From assembly GCF_003938655.1 (NCBI RefSeq), contig NZ_RJJT01000020.1, positions 1 to 64,000 on the forward strand: a stretch of DNA of 64,000 nt, given 5' to 3'. Every line of letters begins with the position of its first letter. Position 1 is the stretch's first letter. The position numbers and the translations under genes were made by a program. This document shows positions 1 through 8,195 of this stretch, piece after piece. The notes beneath the pieces were generated by a model that saw nothing but the letters and a program-made list of their open reading frames with translations, was not told the origin of the DNA and did not search any database. Origin of the DNA: Rhizobium pisi. GTDB lineage: Bacteria; Pseudomonadota; Alphaproteobacteria; Rhizobiales; Rhizobiaceae.

Positions 1-162
1 GCTCATCATCGAGGCGTCCATGCCCCCATACTTTGCCCGCCACTTGTAAAAACTGGCACTGCTGATGCCATGCTCCCGGCAAAGCTCAGGTACGGGGACA
101 CCGCCTTCCGCCTGGCGCAACACAGCCTTGATTTGGGCTTCGGTAAATCGGCTCTTCTTCAT
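1..162 (-). CDS. IS3-family transposase OrfA, partial
   Basis: The reverse strand starts at an ATG at 162 with a strong GAGGAG site just upstream and reads MKKSRFTEAQIKAVLRQAEG, followed by a helix-turn-helix segment ending in SFYKWRAKYGG. This is the typical N-terminus of OrfA (HTH_Tnp_1 family), the DNA-binding half of the IS3-type transposase, which is normally joined to OrfB by programmed frameshifting. Only 54 codons are inside the window; the family protein is usually about 85-100 residues. The frame is open to the window edge, so nothing shows whether the element is intact. Confidence 0.85.
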   Translation of the reverse strand, partial: MKKSRFTEAQIKAVLRQAEGGVPVPELCREHGISSASFYKWRAKYGGMDASMMS

Positions 163-235
163 CAAAATCTCCTCGAGCATCTTGCCGAGAAAATTCTACT
201 TTTGAAGCCCCTTATTCGCGGGGAGGACTACCACA
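1..235 (-). mobile_element. End of an IS3-family insertion sequence (truncated by window edge)
   Basis: The 5' end of an IS3-type orfA gene lies here, reading leftward out of the window. Its ribosome binding site and leader lie at about 163-235. The exact terminal inverted repeat could not be fixed because the other end is outside the window, so the right boundary near 235 is a guess. It abuts the 3' end of the YcaO/TfuA operon, which may therefore have been truncated or moved by this element. Confidence 0.5.
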
Positions 236-304
236 CGACAAGCCACGCCAGCCTTCTCATCGCGGATCCACTAGGTTTCATGCTCGAGAATTGCTTCGGC
301 GGCG

Positions 305-613
305 TTACGCCGGCTTAGGAAATTCAAAATGCTGACCGCTTTTTAGGATCGGGTATTTCACTGTTTGGGTATCCTTCACCGTTTGTCCCGAGTCCGTGGT
401 AGTAATGATTGTTGCTGTTACCGTGATCAAACCGGGCGGTTCAGGTGGTTTGCTCTTCTTGTCTTCCCTGACGGAGAACTCGTACTCTTCATTTTTACCG
501 GCTCGGCCGCAGATTTGCCCGTCATCGTCCTCACACAGACTTGAAGCATACTCGTCAAAGATCGATAGCTGCTCGTATTCGTCCGGTATTTTTACGTAGA
601 CCACGAATGCCAT
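305..613 (-). CDS. Hypothetical protein, last gene of the YcaO/TfuA operon
   Basis: I do not recognise this 102-residue protein. The start chosen is the ATG at 613 (MAFVVYVKIPDEYEQ), preceded by GGAGAG at good spacing; a longer frame to 661 has no such site. It is acidic in its first half, with a Cys pair around CEDDDGQIC, and has a beta-rich, Thr/Val/Ile-rich second half (LITVTATIITTTDSG). There is no signal peptide or membrane segment. It follows the previous gene by 22 bases, so it is probably co-transcribed with the YcaO, TfuA and peptidase genes. It could be a substrate, carrier or accessory protein of that system; this is inference from position only. Confidence 0.6.
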   Translation of the reverse strand: MAFVVYVKIPDEYEQLSIFDEYASSLCEDDDGQICGRAGKNEEYEFSVREDKKSKPPEPPGLITVTATIITTTDSGQTVKDTQTVKYPILKSGQHFEFPKPA

Positions 614-635
614 GATGCTCTCCATCAATGCTTGA

Positions 636-1115
636 TTAGTCGCGGGTAAGACGGCCGTCACGATGGGCCATCCTAAGGGTGATTGCGTAAGAACTTGGGG
701 ATCGCTTTCCTGGTAGATTGGCGTCTAGTATGAGTGTCTTTGCGTCGCCGAAGTTTGTGCATATCTCAAGCAACATATCGGATGCACGGATCCTCCACAT
801 CATATAGCCAAGATCATCAAATCCACATCCGACGGCGTCCCGGGGAGGATCACCCGTAACGAGAAATACGCGGTTTGAATCGAACCTGTAGCAATGCCCC
901 TCAAAAGCATAACCATAGGCTAAAACGACTGAATATTCTCCGGACGCACTTCCGACATCGCCATGGAACAATTGCATTCGAAGATCGGTTAGGGATCCCT
1001 CTCCAACATCGAAGCGAGCATAATCGTTTCTGTCGTTGAGCTTGACGCCGTAAAGGATTAGGGCATCAGCTTCGTAGCGCTCGGTCGCCGGAGCGGGGAC
1101 GCTGTCATTTATCAT
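636..1115 (-). CDS. Hypothetical protein in the YcaO/TfuA operon
   Basis: Unrecognised 159-residue protein. The ATG at 1115 (MINDSVPAPATERYEADALI) has GGGAGG a few bases upstream and lies 20 bases after the metallopeptidase stop; the upstream ATG at 1163 would overlap the peptidase gene. The sequence looks like a soluble, mixed alpha/beta protein with no signal peptide. It contains a few Cys (GHCYRF, GCGFDD, EICTNF). Position suggests it works with the peptidase and YcaO/TfuA pair, as a substrate-binding or partner protein, but no motif supports a specific role. Confidence 0.6.
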   Translation of the reverse strand: MINDSVPAPATERYEADALILYGVKLNDRNDYARFDVGEGSLTDLRMQLFHGDVGSASGEYSVVLAYGYAFEGHCYRFDSNRVFLVTGDPPRDAVGCGFDDLGYMMWRIRASDMLLEICTNFGDAKTLILDANLPGKRSPSSYAITLRMAHRDGRLTRD

Positions 1116-1135
1116 CGATACCTCCCGTCGTCTGG

Positions 1136-2356
1136 TTAAAGAATTCCACGCCACCTCATGCAATCTTCAAGTTGGTCAATATAAGCGACACCCCGCCCCT
1201 GACTGGCAGCTTCGAGGAAAGCCACTGCCGCAGCTTCAAAAGTCAGACTGTCCGGTTCGAGATATCTCCAGGAACGCACAACGGCTTCACCCACAATATC
1301 CCGTGCATCCTGCAGGGCCGCCTTCGTGGCGAAGTGCTTCAATTCATAGGATGCCTTCGGCGCTCGCAGGCCTTCTTCGATAAGCGCGGGCACCATTTGC
1401 CGACGAAGATCGCTGAATTCCCTGGGATTGATATTCGACGTTCCGCGTTCGAACTGCAGCGACTGGAAGACTTCGATCAGGCAATCGAAAAGGCCCGCCG
1501 CGAACGGCTTGGACTGGTCGTGAACATCGCTGCCGACATCACCGATACGAAGCGAGTTATTGAACGATCGCAATTGCTTCTCGTCGCTGAGTTCGGAAAA
1601 TTTATCGAGTTCATTGTGCAAGAGCAGATTTCCGCTGGTGCGGCGAAGGAGTCGATCGACAGCAGTATCGAATTGCAGCAATCCCAGCAGCGATATGAAA
1701 TCGGCTATCGCTTCGTGGTAGGAAAAGAAATCGGTGTCACGTCCGTCGCCCTGGAGGACTCCGAGTTCGCTCAACAGAATGAGATGTCCCATTTCGTGAG
1801 CAACGGCGTCGAAATTCAGCGCGAAACATGATGCCGAGTTTCCCGGCTCGCTTTCACCCAGTTCCAGAAAGCCAAAGCCGGATTGTGCATTCTCCCAATC
1901 GGGAATGCGGGGAACAATTTCCAACCGTTCCAGCGTTGGTTCGAAAAACCAGGGGATCGAGCGCCCGACATAGCTCTCACAGATATCGAGAACCCGGTGT
2001 GCGCAGGCAAAGCTGTGCGTCGAAAGGAATGCCGGCGAACCAGGCCCGATGTGATCGAAATGACCATCGGGACCGGGCTCTACAGGGGGCTGCAAAAGGC
2101 CGGCATAAGGAGGGATATATGGCGCGGCATAGGGAGACTTCGGTTCAACGGGGTTTGCCACATACATTCGGCTGTCCGATGGCCCCGCCAGGATCGGCCC
2201 GGCTGAAGCTCCGATCCACACTACTTCGGGCTTTTCATAGCCGGGGATGAAGGGGGGCTGGGGAAAGACAAGGAAACGGACTCCCAACGGCTGCCCTGAA
2301 GCTGCCCCGCTGCCTGCGCCCTCCGGATGTGTGATGGCATCCAATGCTGCCCCCAC
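1136..2356 (-). CDS. HExxH zinc metallopeptidase (gluzincin-like) in YcaO/TfuA operon
   Basis: About 406 residues from a GTG at 2356; the true start is uncertain because no good ribosome binding site precedes it. The zinc motif HEMGH is at residues 187-191. It is followed by HEAIADF at 214-220, where Glu215 fits the third zinc ligand seen in thermolysin-like gluzincins. A preceding segment (FACAHRVLDICESYVG) resembles the N-terminal side of M4-type catalytic domains. The first 100 residues are Pro/Gly-rich and have no signal peptide, so the protein is probably cytoplasmic. It sits 43 bases after tfuA. A leader-removing or maturation protease for a modified peptide is a reasonable inference. 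The protein could instead act on another target. Confidence 0.7.
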   Translation of the reverse strand: MGAALDAITHPEGAGSGAASGQPLGVRFLVFPQPPFIPGYEKPEVVWIGASAGPILAGPSDSRMYVANPVEPKSPYAAPYIPPYAGLLQPPVEPGPDGHFDHIGPGSPAFLSTHSFACAHRVLDICESYVGRSIPWFFEPTLERLEIVPRIPDWENAQSGFGFLELGESEPGNSASCFALNFDAVAHEMGHLILLSELGVLQGDGRDTDFFSYHEAIADFISLLGLLQFDTAVDRLLRRTSGNLLLHNELDKFSELSDEKQLRSFNNSLRIGDVGSDVHDQSKPFAAGLFDCLIEVFQSLQFERGTSNINPREFSDLRRQMVPALIEEGLRAPKASYELKHFATKAALQDARDIVGEAVVRSWRYLEPDSLTFEAAAVAFLEAASQGRGVAYIDQLEDCMRWRGIL

Positions 2357-2399
2357 CGCTCATTGCCCCACGCCAAGCGAATTTTCTAATATACCAGTA

Positions 2400-3164
2400 C
2401 TACGCGCCTTTCGACAATAGTGTATCGAGCAGATTGTAGTACTCCATGTCGTTGGCAAACGATTCCGTAAGTTTAAACTCAAAAGGAAAGCTCTCGTTTA
2501 GATTGCTGATATTTTGATTGGCCAGGTATTTCAGGAGATTTACCGCGTCGGTTCGCTTCTGGTTTGCAACTCCAGCTTTCAGCCACGCCTTTAGTGCTTC
2601 GAGCTGGTCGATAGGGCTGCGACTGTTTTCAGCCGCCGCAAAGAGCTTGGGAAACGACCTTTGGCTGAAGTGAAGCGAGCGTGCCAGTGACTCAAGGTCA
2701 TGCCTGAGCCATTTTTCGATGACCCCAGCGCGTTCCGCGTTTCTCAGAGAGAGCCTGATGTCTATGAGAGCATCACCCAATGCGCTTGATCCCAGTTCAA
2801 CGGGCGCCATTGGCACTGTGACGTCGGCATCATCGGCGAGCGGTTGCCTTCGGTACCACCGGTAGATCAGCCCATGCCCAATCATTCCTTGGGGAGCGAG
2901 TTCCGCGGCTCGTAGCGCGCCTATGCTTGACGCACCGTAGACGCGGACTCCTCGGGCCATCGCCCACAGAATTTCCTGGTGGCGAACAGCCGGAAACTGC
3001 GCGAAGACGCCGTCGATCAGCACGATCGCCGAGGGAGCGTATTGTGCCACGGCCCGTACGACATCTCCGCATCCGACGGGAGGAAGATAAATCGCGTCCA
3101 GGTGCCTCCGCGCTTCCGTCTCGGAGAGAGTGGGGCCGAGAAAAACCACGACGTCATCGCGCAA
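2400..3164 (-). CDS. tfuA: TfuA family protein (YcaO partner)
   Basis: TfuA-type protein, the family named after trifolitoxin biosynthesis. The diagnostic start VVVFLGPTLSETEAR, then YLPPVGCGDV, IVLIDGVF and GASSIGALRAAEL are all present. TfuA proteins are known to act with YcaO enzymes in thioamide formation, proposed to deliver or handle sulfide. I chose a TTG start at 3164 because GGAGG lies six bases upstream (3175-3171) and the start overlaps the ycaO stop by 11 bases, a sign of translational coupling. The ATG at 3269 would add 35 residues not typical of the family and overlap ycaO by over 100 bases. Length is then 254 residues, normal for the family. Confidence 0.88.
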   Translation of the reverse strand: MRDDVVVFLGPTLSETEARRHLDAIYLPPVGCGDVVRAVAQYAPSAIVLIDGVFAQFPAVRHQEILWAMARGVRVYGASSIGALRAAELAPQGMIGHGLIYRWYRRQPLADDADVTVPMAPVELGSSALGDALIDIRLSLRNAERAGVIEKWLRHDLESLARSLHFSQRSFPKLFAAAENSRSPIDQLEALKAWLKAGVANQKRTDAVNLLKYLANQNISNLNESFPFEFKLTESFANDMEYYNLLDTLLSKGA

Positions 3165-4305
3165 GGTCTGCCTCCGGATTTGTTTCCAATGGGGGCGCAA
3201 CCACGCGGACGACATGAAGGGGTATGCGATCAGCCGAATGAAGAACCACAAGGATAGCCGCAGTCGCACCCGCCAGCTTTAACGCCTCAATGATCGATCG
3301 GATGGATTGGTCGTTGGCGGGAGGACACTCCTTCGCGACATATGAACTGCCTCCCTTTGCGAGTTGACCGCGCCATGCGGCCAGTTCCGCGGCATCCGGG
3401 TATCCATAAAGTTCGGTCCTGATATCTTCCCGCGCCGCTGAAATGACTCCCAGTCGAGATTGGCAGGCTTCAAGCAATGCACTCGTCAGCGCGCGGTCGT
3501 GGCTGAAGTCGCATCCGAAGCCTTCGGCTGGCAAGGGCGCGAATGGGGCTCTGCTTGCATCTTCCATGACATGGCACCAGTAGATCGGTAGCGCGTGCGG
3601 CGCCGGAATCTGCCAGATGCCCACGACAAGACCTGCCTTGGATAGTCGTCGCATGATTTCCCCAGCACTTCCCGAGTGAACTGACCGGCTGTCGATCTGA
3701 AAGCGGTCAAAGAAATGAGGGGTCTTCATTGCCGTGCATCGAGCCTGCCGTTCCAGAATCTCCAGGCAGGCATGGACTACGGCACTTTGAAGGCTCGTGC
3801 CGGCTGCCAGGCCCGTTGTGTCTCTGGCTATCCAATGTGGGTGAGGCGATGGGATGGTGTAGGCTGTGTCGACAAGGGCAAGTGGAACAGAGGTTTTCCG
3901 ACCCGAAAAGAGATCCAATCCGTCAATCCAGGAAAGCGGCTCATCGTCTCGGCCGCCGCCAAGGTGCGACCAGTATTTCTGTTCGTTCATTTCGCGGAAG
4001 GTCGCCGTGAAGACGCGGTCCGGGGCAATCCGCTCCGAGGCCCATCCCTCCAGGGATTCCATCAGGCCCGATATCGCCGCAACTGGAAACGTCAAACCTT
4101 TCCCTTGGCTGACCGTGACAGAAAGCGACCGCGGCCGCACGACCTGGACAACGGGAACTCCGATCCAGTCGAGTTGCGTGACCGAACCGAGCCTGGTGAT
4201 CCCGTATTCGTATTTACGCGCGAGGATGCGCCGCACCGTCTGCCACGGATCAGGGGGCGAGGGGGGAAGGGTATCGAAGATATTGTCGAGCATCCCTTCG
4301 TCCAC
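3154..4305 (-). CDS. ycaO: YcaO-domain cyclodehydratase/thioamidase-type enzyme
   Basis: YcaO enzymes activate backbone amides with ATP to form azolines or, with TfuA, thioamides. The 383-residue protein has the expected ATP-binding elements: SQGKG (66-70), SGLMESLEGWASE (79-91), DTTGLAAGTS (162-171) and ACLEILERQA (179-188), followed by GFGCDFSHDRALTSALLEA. The GTG start at 4305 has AGGAGG five bases upstream. It lies 21 bases after the cyclase gene and overlaps tfuA. There is no fused E1-like or ocin-ThiF domain, and no dehydrogenase gene nearby. With TfuA as neighbour, thioamidation is favoured over azole formation. The substrate is unknown. Confidence 0.88.
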   Translation of the reverse strand: MDEGMLDNIFDTLPPSPPDPWQTVRRILARKYEYGITRLGSVTQLDWIGVPVVQVVRPRSLSVTVSQGKGLTFPVAAISGLMESLEGWASERIAPDRVFTATFREMNEQKYWSHLGGGRDDEPLSWIDGLDLFSGRKTSVPLALVDTAYTIPSPHPHWIARDTTGLAAGTSLQSAVVHACLEILERQARCTAMKTPHFFDRFQIDSRSVHSGSAGEIMRRLSKAGLVVGIWQIPAPHALPIYWCHVMEDASRAPFAPLPAEGFGCDFSHDRALTSALLEACQSRLGVISAAREDIRTELYGYPDAAELAAWRGQLAKGGSSYVAKECPPANDQSIRSIIEALKLAGATAAILVVLHSADRIPLHVVRVVAPPLETNPEADLAR

Positions 4306-4326
4306 CGCATCCTCCTGTCCCTGGGG

Positions 4327-7317
4327 CTACAATCTTGGCAGTCCGTCCAGGGCGCGCTTTGCTCTTTCTGCCAGCCAGGCCGCTTTTTGTCCTTCGGCGA
4401 TCTGGATGGCTTTCGTCAGGTCTCTTTTTATCAATGAGGGAGCGTCGTTCAGATCGCGTCTCAGTTTTGCGCTGAGGTGATACAGTTCGGCGAGCCAGAA
4501 CCACTGGCCGCTATTGCGGCCAACGTTGATCGCATTGTGAACGGTTGCGAGAGCTTCGGCAGGCTTGCCAAGCCGCCGCAGCACTTGCGCATGCATATCA
4601 CTGTGTATGGAAAAATTGTCGTCGGTGCCCAATTGCTGCTGGAGCAGGAGGCCTCCTTGGAAGCGCTCTTCGCCGCGTTCTGCGGACGACGTCATCAACT
4701 CCGCCCAGCCGCAGTACATGTTGGCACGCGCCTGGCTTGCGGCGAGATCGTGTCGCTCGGCAAGCGATAGCATTTGTTCGCCGAGGGCATGGACATCGTC
4801 ATATCTGCCTTGGCAGCGACGAAGGACTATTGCGTAATAAAGTGCATGAACCATGCTGCCTGCATGATCAGTCGAGGTTGCCCATTCCAGGCACTGTTTG
4901 ATCGCGTTTTCACTGGCGTCGAGATCGTTCAGAAGCAGGTAGGAAAGGGCGCTCTCACCCAACCCGCATACCTTGGCATCATGTCCACCGAAGAAGGCTC
5001 GATTTCTTACGGCTCTTTCGGGGTCGTAGAGATCAAGGCCTTTGGCGACACAATCGAGACAGAAGTCGTGCTCGCCGGCATGGAAGCTCGTGGCCCATCC
5101 GCAGTGATAGGACTGAAGTCTCGTCTCCTGATCCTCGACGGCTTGCATGTCGCCTACCAGAATTCGCGCGCGAGACTGTTGTGTCAGAATGTTGGGCGCT
5201 GTGAACCACCATCCCCAGTAGACCGGGAAATGTTTTACCCGAACGACCGGCGATTGCTTCCTCAGCAGCTGCATTGCGCGGGAATAGATCCGCCGCGCGC
5301 TCTCCGAGCCCTCTCCCTCAAGTGCGGTCGCCACGACGCCTTGAAGTTCGAACAGGCCGAGTGCGAGTTCGGTGCGATCGGGATGGCGCTGGGAGACGCT
5401 ATCGACCTCCCGCGCACAGAGTTCGAGTGACACGTTTGCCTCGTGCATGGCGGAGCGAAGAACGCTTGCTTCCGCCGCCGCCAAGGCAAACCTGGCAGCG
5501 GCGTCATGCAGGCCCGCTTCGGCGCATTGCCAGGCAGCGATCGCAGCCGGCAGGCTGGGCTCTCCTTCGCCGATCAAGAGATCCGCGATCCGCCTGTGTA
5601 TGCGACGTCTGTCGCTCTTGAGAAGGCTGCTATAGGCAGCTTCTTGAGTGAGCACATGCCGGAACTGAAAAGAGCCACGCGCGGCGGAAGAACGCTCGAT
5701 GATGCCTTGGGAAAGAAGCCGCTCAATGGCAACGTCAACAGTCTGCCGGCTGACCCCTTCGAGAAGGTAGGTGAGCAGCGAGATGCTGAATTCGCGGCCG
5801 ATGACACTCGCAAATTGCGCCACTCGTCGGGCGGGACCGGTCTCAGCTAGCCTGGCGGAAAGCAGATCATTCAGCGACGTGACGCCACCTTCCAGCAGCA
5901 GCCCTTTCCATTCGGACAACGCCTTGCCCAAAGGCTGCCTTGTCAGGAAGAAGTTGGCCAGTTCTTCCGCATAGAGCGGCATGCCATCGCATTGATCCAG
6001 TATGAAATCCGACAGGCCGGGCGGAGGATGCTCACCCCAAATCGAGGCGACGAGATCCCGAACCGCAGCAGAGGCCAACCCGGATAATTCTATCTCGGTT
6101 GCAACTGCCAGGGATCGCCTGATTCTCGATGTCTGAATCACAAGGATCGGAAGCTTCTCGGCCAACAATCCCAATCGATCCATCAATTCCAACGTCATGC
6201 CGTCAGCCCAGTGAACATCCTCGAAGACGAGGAGCGTCGGAACAGCTGTTGCTTTGCATGTCAGGATGTGAGCAGCGGCTTCGATGACCTTCCGCCTGAA
6301 CGCGCCCCCTGATAAATCGGGCACCCGGATATTGCGCGACGTTGCCGAGGACCGGTCGGCGGTAAATGAGAGAATTGTGTCGACTGTATCGGCCTCTACG
6401 TCTCGGCCGGATGCTTGAAGAGCCTCGGCAAAAGCGCCGTTGTCGCCATCCTTCAGAACCGAAGGTTCGGCGACGAGCCTCTCGAGAAATGCGACAAACG
6501 GATGCAGAGGCTGACTCTCCAAGCGCCTGCCGCACTGGAAGACCAAGGTCTCGTGCGTCGTTTCCCCTAAGTTTCGGGCGAATTCGCCAAACAGTCTGGA
6601 TTTGCCGATGCCTGCCTCTCCAACCAGGGCGATCGAACACCCCTTGCCATCGAGAGCCGAATTCCAGGCACTCGAAAGAGCGGCAAGCTCTCTTTCTCTG
6701 CCTCTGATTGGCCTGTCCCACTCATGGGGTGGCGATGGCTCCAACGTTGATCGCTCACGCTCTTGCGGGCGCCAGAGCGCAATCGGCTCTTCAAACCCTT
6801 TGAGCCTAGCCTCTCGAAGCAGGCTATAGTCGAATTTGTGGCGGGTTAGTTGAACAGTCGAATCTGCGACAAGGACGGAATTGGGCTCGGCCTCTGCTTG
6901 CAGGCGAGCCGCCAGAACGGGTGCCGTGCCGACAATCTCATCACCTTCCGTGGAGAATACGACAAGGCCGGTGGCAACCCCGATCCGCAGCTTGAAAGGC
7001 GTCCGAGCTTTGGCTTTGGTCTTGGCGGCAATGCGCACGAGTTCCAAAGAAGCCTGCACCGCACTTTCAGCGGCATCTTCAGACTGGTCGGGATACCCGA
7101 AGAAACAGCATCCGCCGTCTCCGAGCCGCTGATGAAGAAACCCTCCATGCTCTTTTATGATAGCTTCGGCACTCTGATGCAGCGCTGACACCGATCGGAA
7201 GAATTGTTCCGGCTCACTGCGCAGCAAGATCTCGGTGGAGCCCACGATGTCATAGAAAAGGGCAGTGACCTGTCGCCGCTCACCCGTGAATCGAAATCGC
7301 GCGTCGAGGGTTTTCAT
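4327..7317 (-). CDS. Class III adenylate/guanylate cyclase-AAA ATPase-TPR regulator
   Basis: A 996-residue cytoplasmic fusion. Residues about 10-180 are a class III cyclase homology domain with metal-binding Asp candidates at D23 (FYDIVGSTE) and D67 (LGDGG). Residues about 205-450 are a STAND-type ATPase with Walker A GEAGIGKS (233-240) and Walker B TLLVFEDVHWAD (361-372). The rest is helical repeats of the TPR/MalT type. In the cyclase domain the usual APNLAARL reads APVLAARL, so the transition-state Asn is replaced by Val134, while Arg138 is kept. Catalysis may be impaired. It is the first gene of the YcaO/TfuA operon; a TATAAA at 7362-7367 on this strand is a weak promoter candidate. It probably senses or regulates the system. 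Confidence 0.85.
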   Translation of the reverse strand: MKTLDARFRFTGERRQVTALFYDIVGSTEILLRSEPEQFFRSVSALHQSAEAIIKEHGGFLHQRLGDGGCCFFGYPDQSEDAAESAVQASLELVRIAAKTKAKARTPFKLRIGVATGLVVFSTEGDEIVGTAPVLAARLQAEAEPNSVLVADSTVQLTRHKFDYSLLREARLKGFEEPIALWRPQERERSTLEPSPPHEWDRPIRGRERELAALSSAWNSALDGKGCSIALVGEAGIGKSRLFGEFARNLGETTHETLVFQCGRRLESQPLHPFVAFLERLVAEPSVLKDGDNGAFAEALQASGRDVEADTVDTILSFTADRSSATSRNIRVPDLSGGAFRRKVIEAAAHILTCKATAVPTLLVFEDVHWADGMTLELMDRLGLLAEKLPILVIQTSRIRRSLAVATEIELSGLASAAVRDLVASIWGEHPPPGLSDFILDQCDGMPLYAEELANFFLTRQPLGKALSEWKGLLLEGGVTSLNDLLSARLAETGPARRVAQFASVIGREFSISLLTYLLEGVSRQTVDVAIERLLSQGIIERSSAARGSFQFRHVLTQEAAYSSLLKSDRRRIHRRIADLLIGEGEPSLPAAIAAWQCAEAGLHDAAARFALAAAEASVLRSAMHEANVSLELCAREVDSVSQRHPDRTELALGLFELQGVVATALEGEGSESARRIYSRAMQLLRKQSPVVRVKHFPVYWGWWFTAPNILTQQSRARILVGDMQAVEDQETRLQSYHCGWATSFHAGEHDFCLDCVAKGLDLYDPERAVRNRAFFGGHDAKVCGLGESALSYLLLNDLDASENAIKQCLEWATSTDHAGSMVHALYYAIVLRRCQGRYDDVHALGEQMLSLAERHDLAASQARANMYCGWAELMTSSAERGEERFQGGLLLQQQLGTDDNFSIHSDMHAQVLRRLGKPAEALATVHNAINVGRNSGQWFWLAELYHLSAKLRRDLNDAPSLIKRDLTKAIQIAEGQKAAWLAERAKRALDGLPRL

Positions 7318-7558
7318 AATGGGTCGCCCAACACCACAGAAGCCTTGTTAAGGACATCCGATTTATAGCGTTGATGCAAGCTTTTCGTGCAGCGATGCTA
7401 ATATAAGACAGCTATATCGTGCGCCGCTTGATAGTGAACTATACTATTCGGCATCCAGCCGCCTGACCTGGCAATGGGCACCGGCCGATCGCCGTGGCGG
7501 CTCTTTCACCACCGCGGCGAGCGCCGGCCTTGCGGTGCCAGATGGCCTTTAGCCCCGA

Positions 7559-7993
7559 TCAGCCAAAGAACGCACGAAGCTGAGCGAAGAACCCGCCTGG
7601 ATTGTAATTTGCCATCTTTCGCAGACGGCGAGCGATGACTGCCGCGCTGACCTGTTCACCGAAATGGCAGAAGCAGACCAGATCATGCAGTTGCTCGTCG
7701 CTGAGTTCGAAGAAGCGTTTGGCCTCTCCATAGCTGTCATTTTCCATTCCTGCCGCCCGCAGAATGGGATCAGCGAATGCAACAGAGAGCGGCGTGCCGT
7801 CATCCCGCAGAGCAAGCCGATCTGCAATCGGCTTATATTCGGTTTCATGAAGCGTCCTCAGAAACGGCCTGGGACTGTGTTCAAGACTTTCGGCCCACCG
7901 TTCAAGCCGTTCGCGCCGCGTCAATTCGAGGCGCTTGCAGGTCGTGCTGACCTTTGCAATGTTTTTCAACTGATCGAGTGCGTACTGTTCCAT
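7559..7993 (-). CDS. Hypothetical protein
   Basis: A 144-residue protein I do not recognise. The ATG at 7993 has AGGAGG close upstream, so the start is well supported. The sequence is helical and charged (RRERLERWAESLEHSP) with no signal peptide or membrane segment and a small Cys/His patch near the C-terminus (LVCFCHFGEQ). It stands alone between the cyclase operon and a divergent GGDEF gene. The 240 bases that follow it hold no other convincing gene. Confidence 0.7.
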   Translation of the reverse strand: MEQYALDQLKNIAKVSTTCKRLELTRRERLERWAESLEHSPRPFLRTLHETEYKPIADRLALRDDGTPLSVAFADPILRAAGMENDSYGEAKRFFELSDEQLHDLVCFCHFGEQVSAAVIARRLRKMANYNPGGFFAQLRAFFG

Positions 7994-8195
7994 CTCGGCC
8001 TCCTATCTCCGGAAAAATAGATGGTCCGCTCCCAAAAACAGCGTGGCTCAGGTGGCCGCCGATGTCCAATCACGATTGGGCTCGGCGTCTCGTTGGCGTT
8101 TCCGTAATCACTGGAGGCGCCTTTACTTGCTGACTGGCTCTTTTCTCATAGGATTTCTGCGCCATGTCATGCCAAGGCAACCAGACAGGTTCGGT

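Noticed and set aside
260..275. GGATCCACTAG looks like a cloning-vector polylinker fragment.
   Set aside because: Only 11 bases match, and no further vector sequence flanks it.
2235..2363. A 42-codon frame (starting MSGGGSIGCHH) overlapping the metallopeptidase start, resembling a Gly/Cys-rich RiPP core.
   Set aside because: It lies in another frame inside the peptidase gene, has poor ribosome binding spacing and puts the Gly/Cys-rich part at the N-terminus, where precursors have their leader. Most likely chance.
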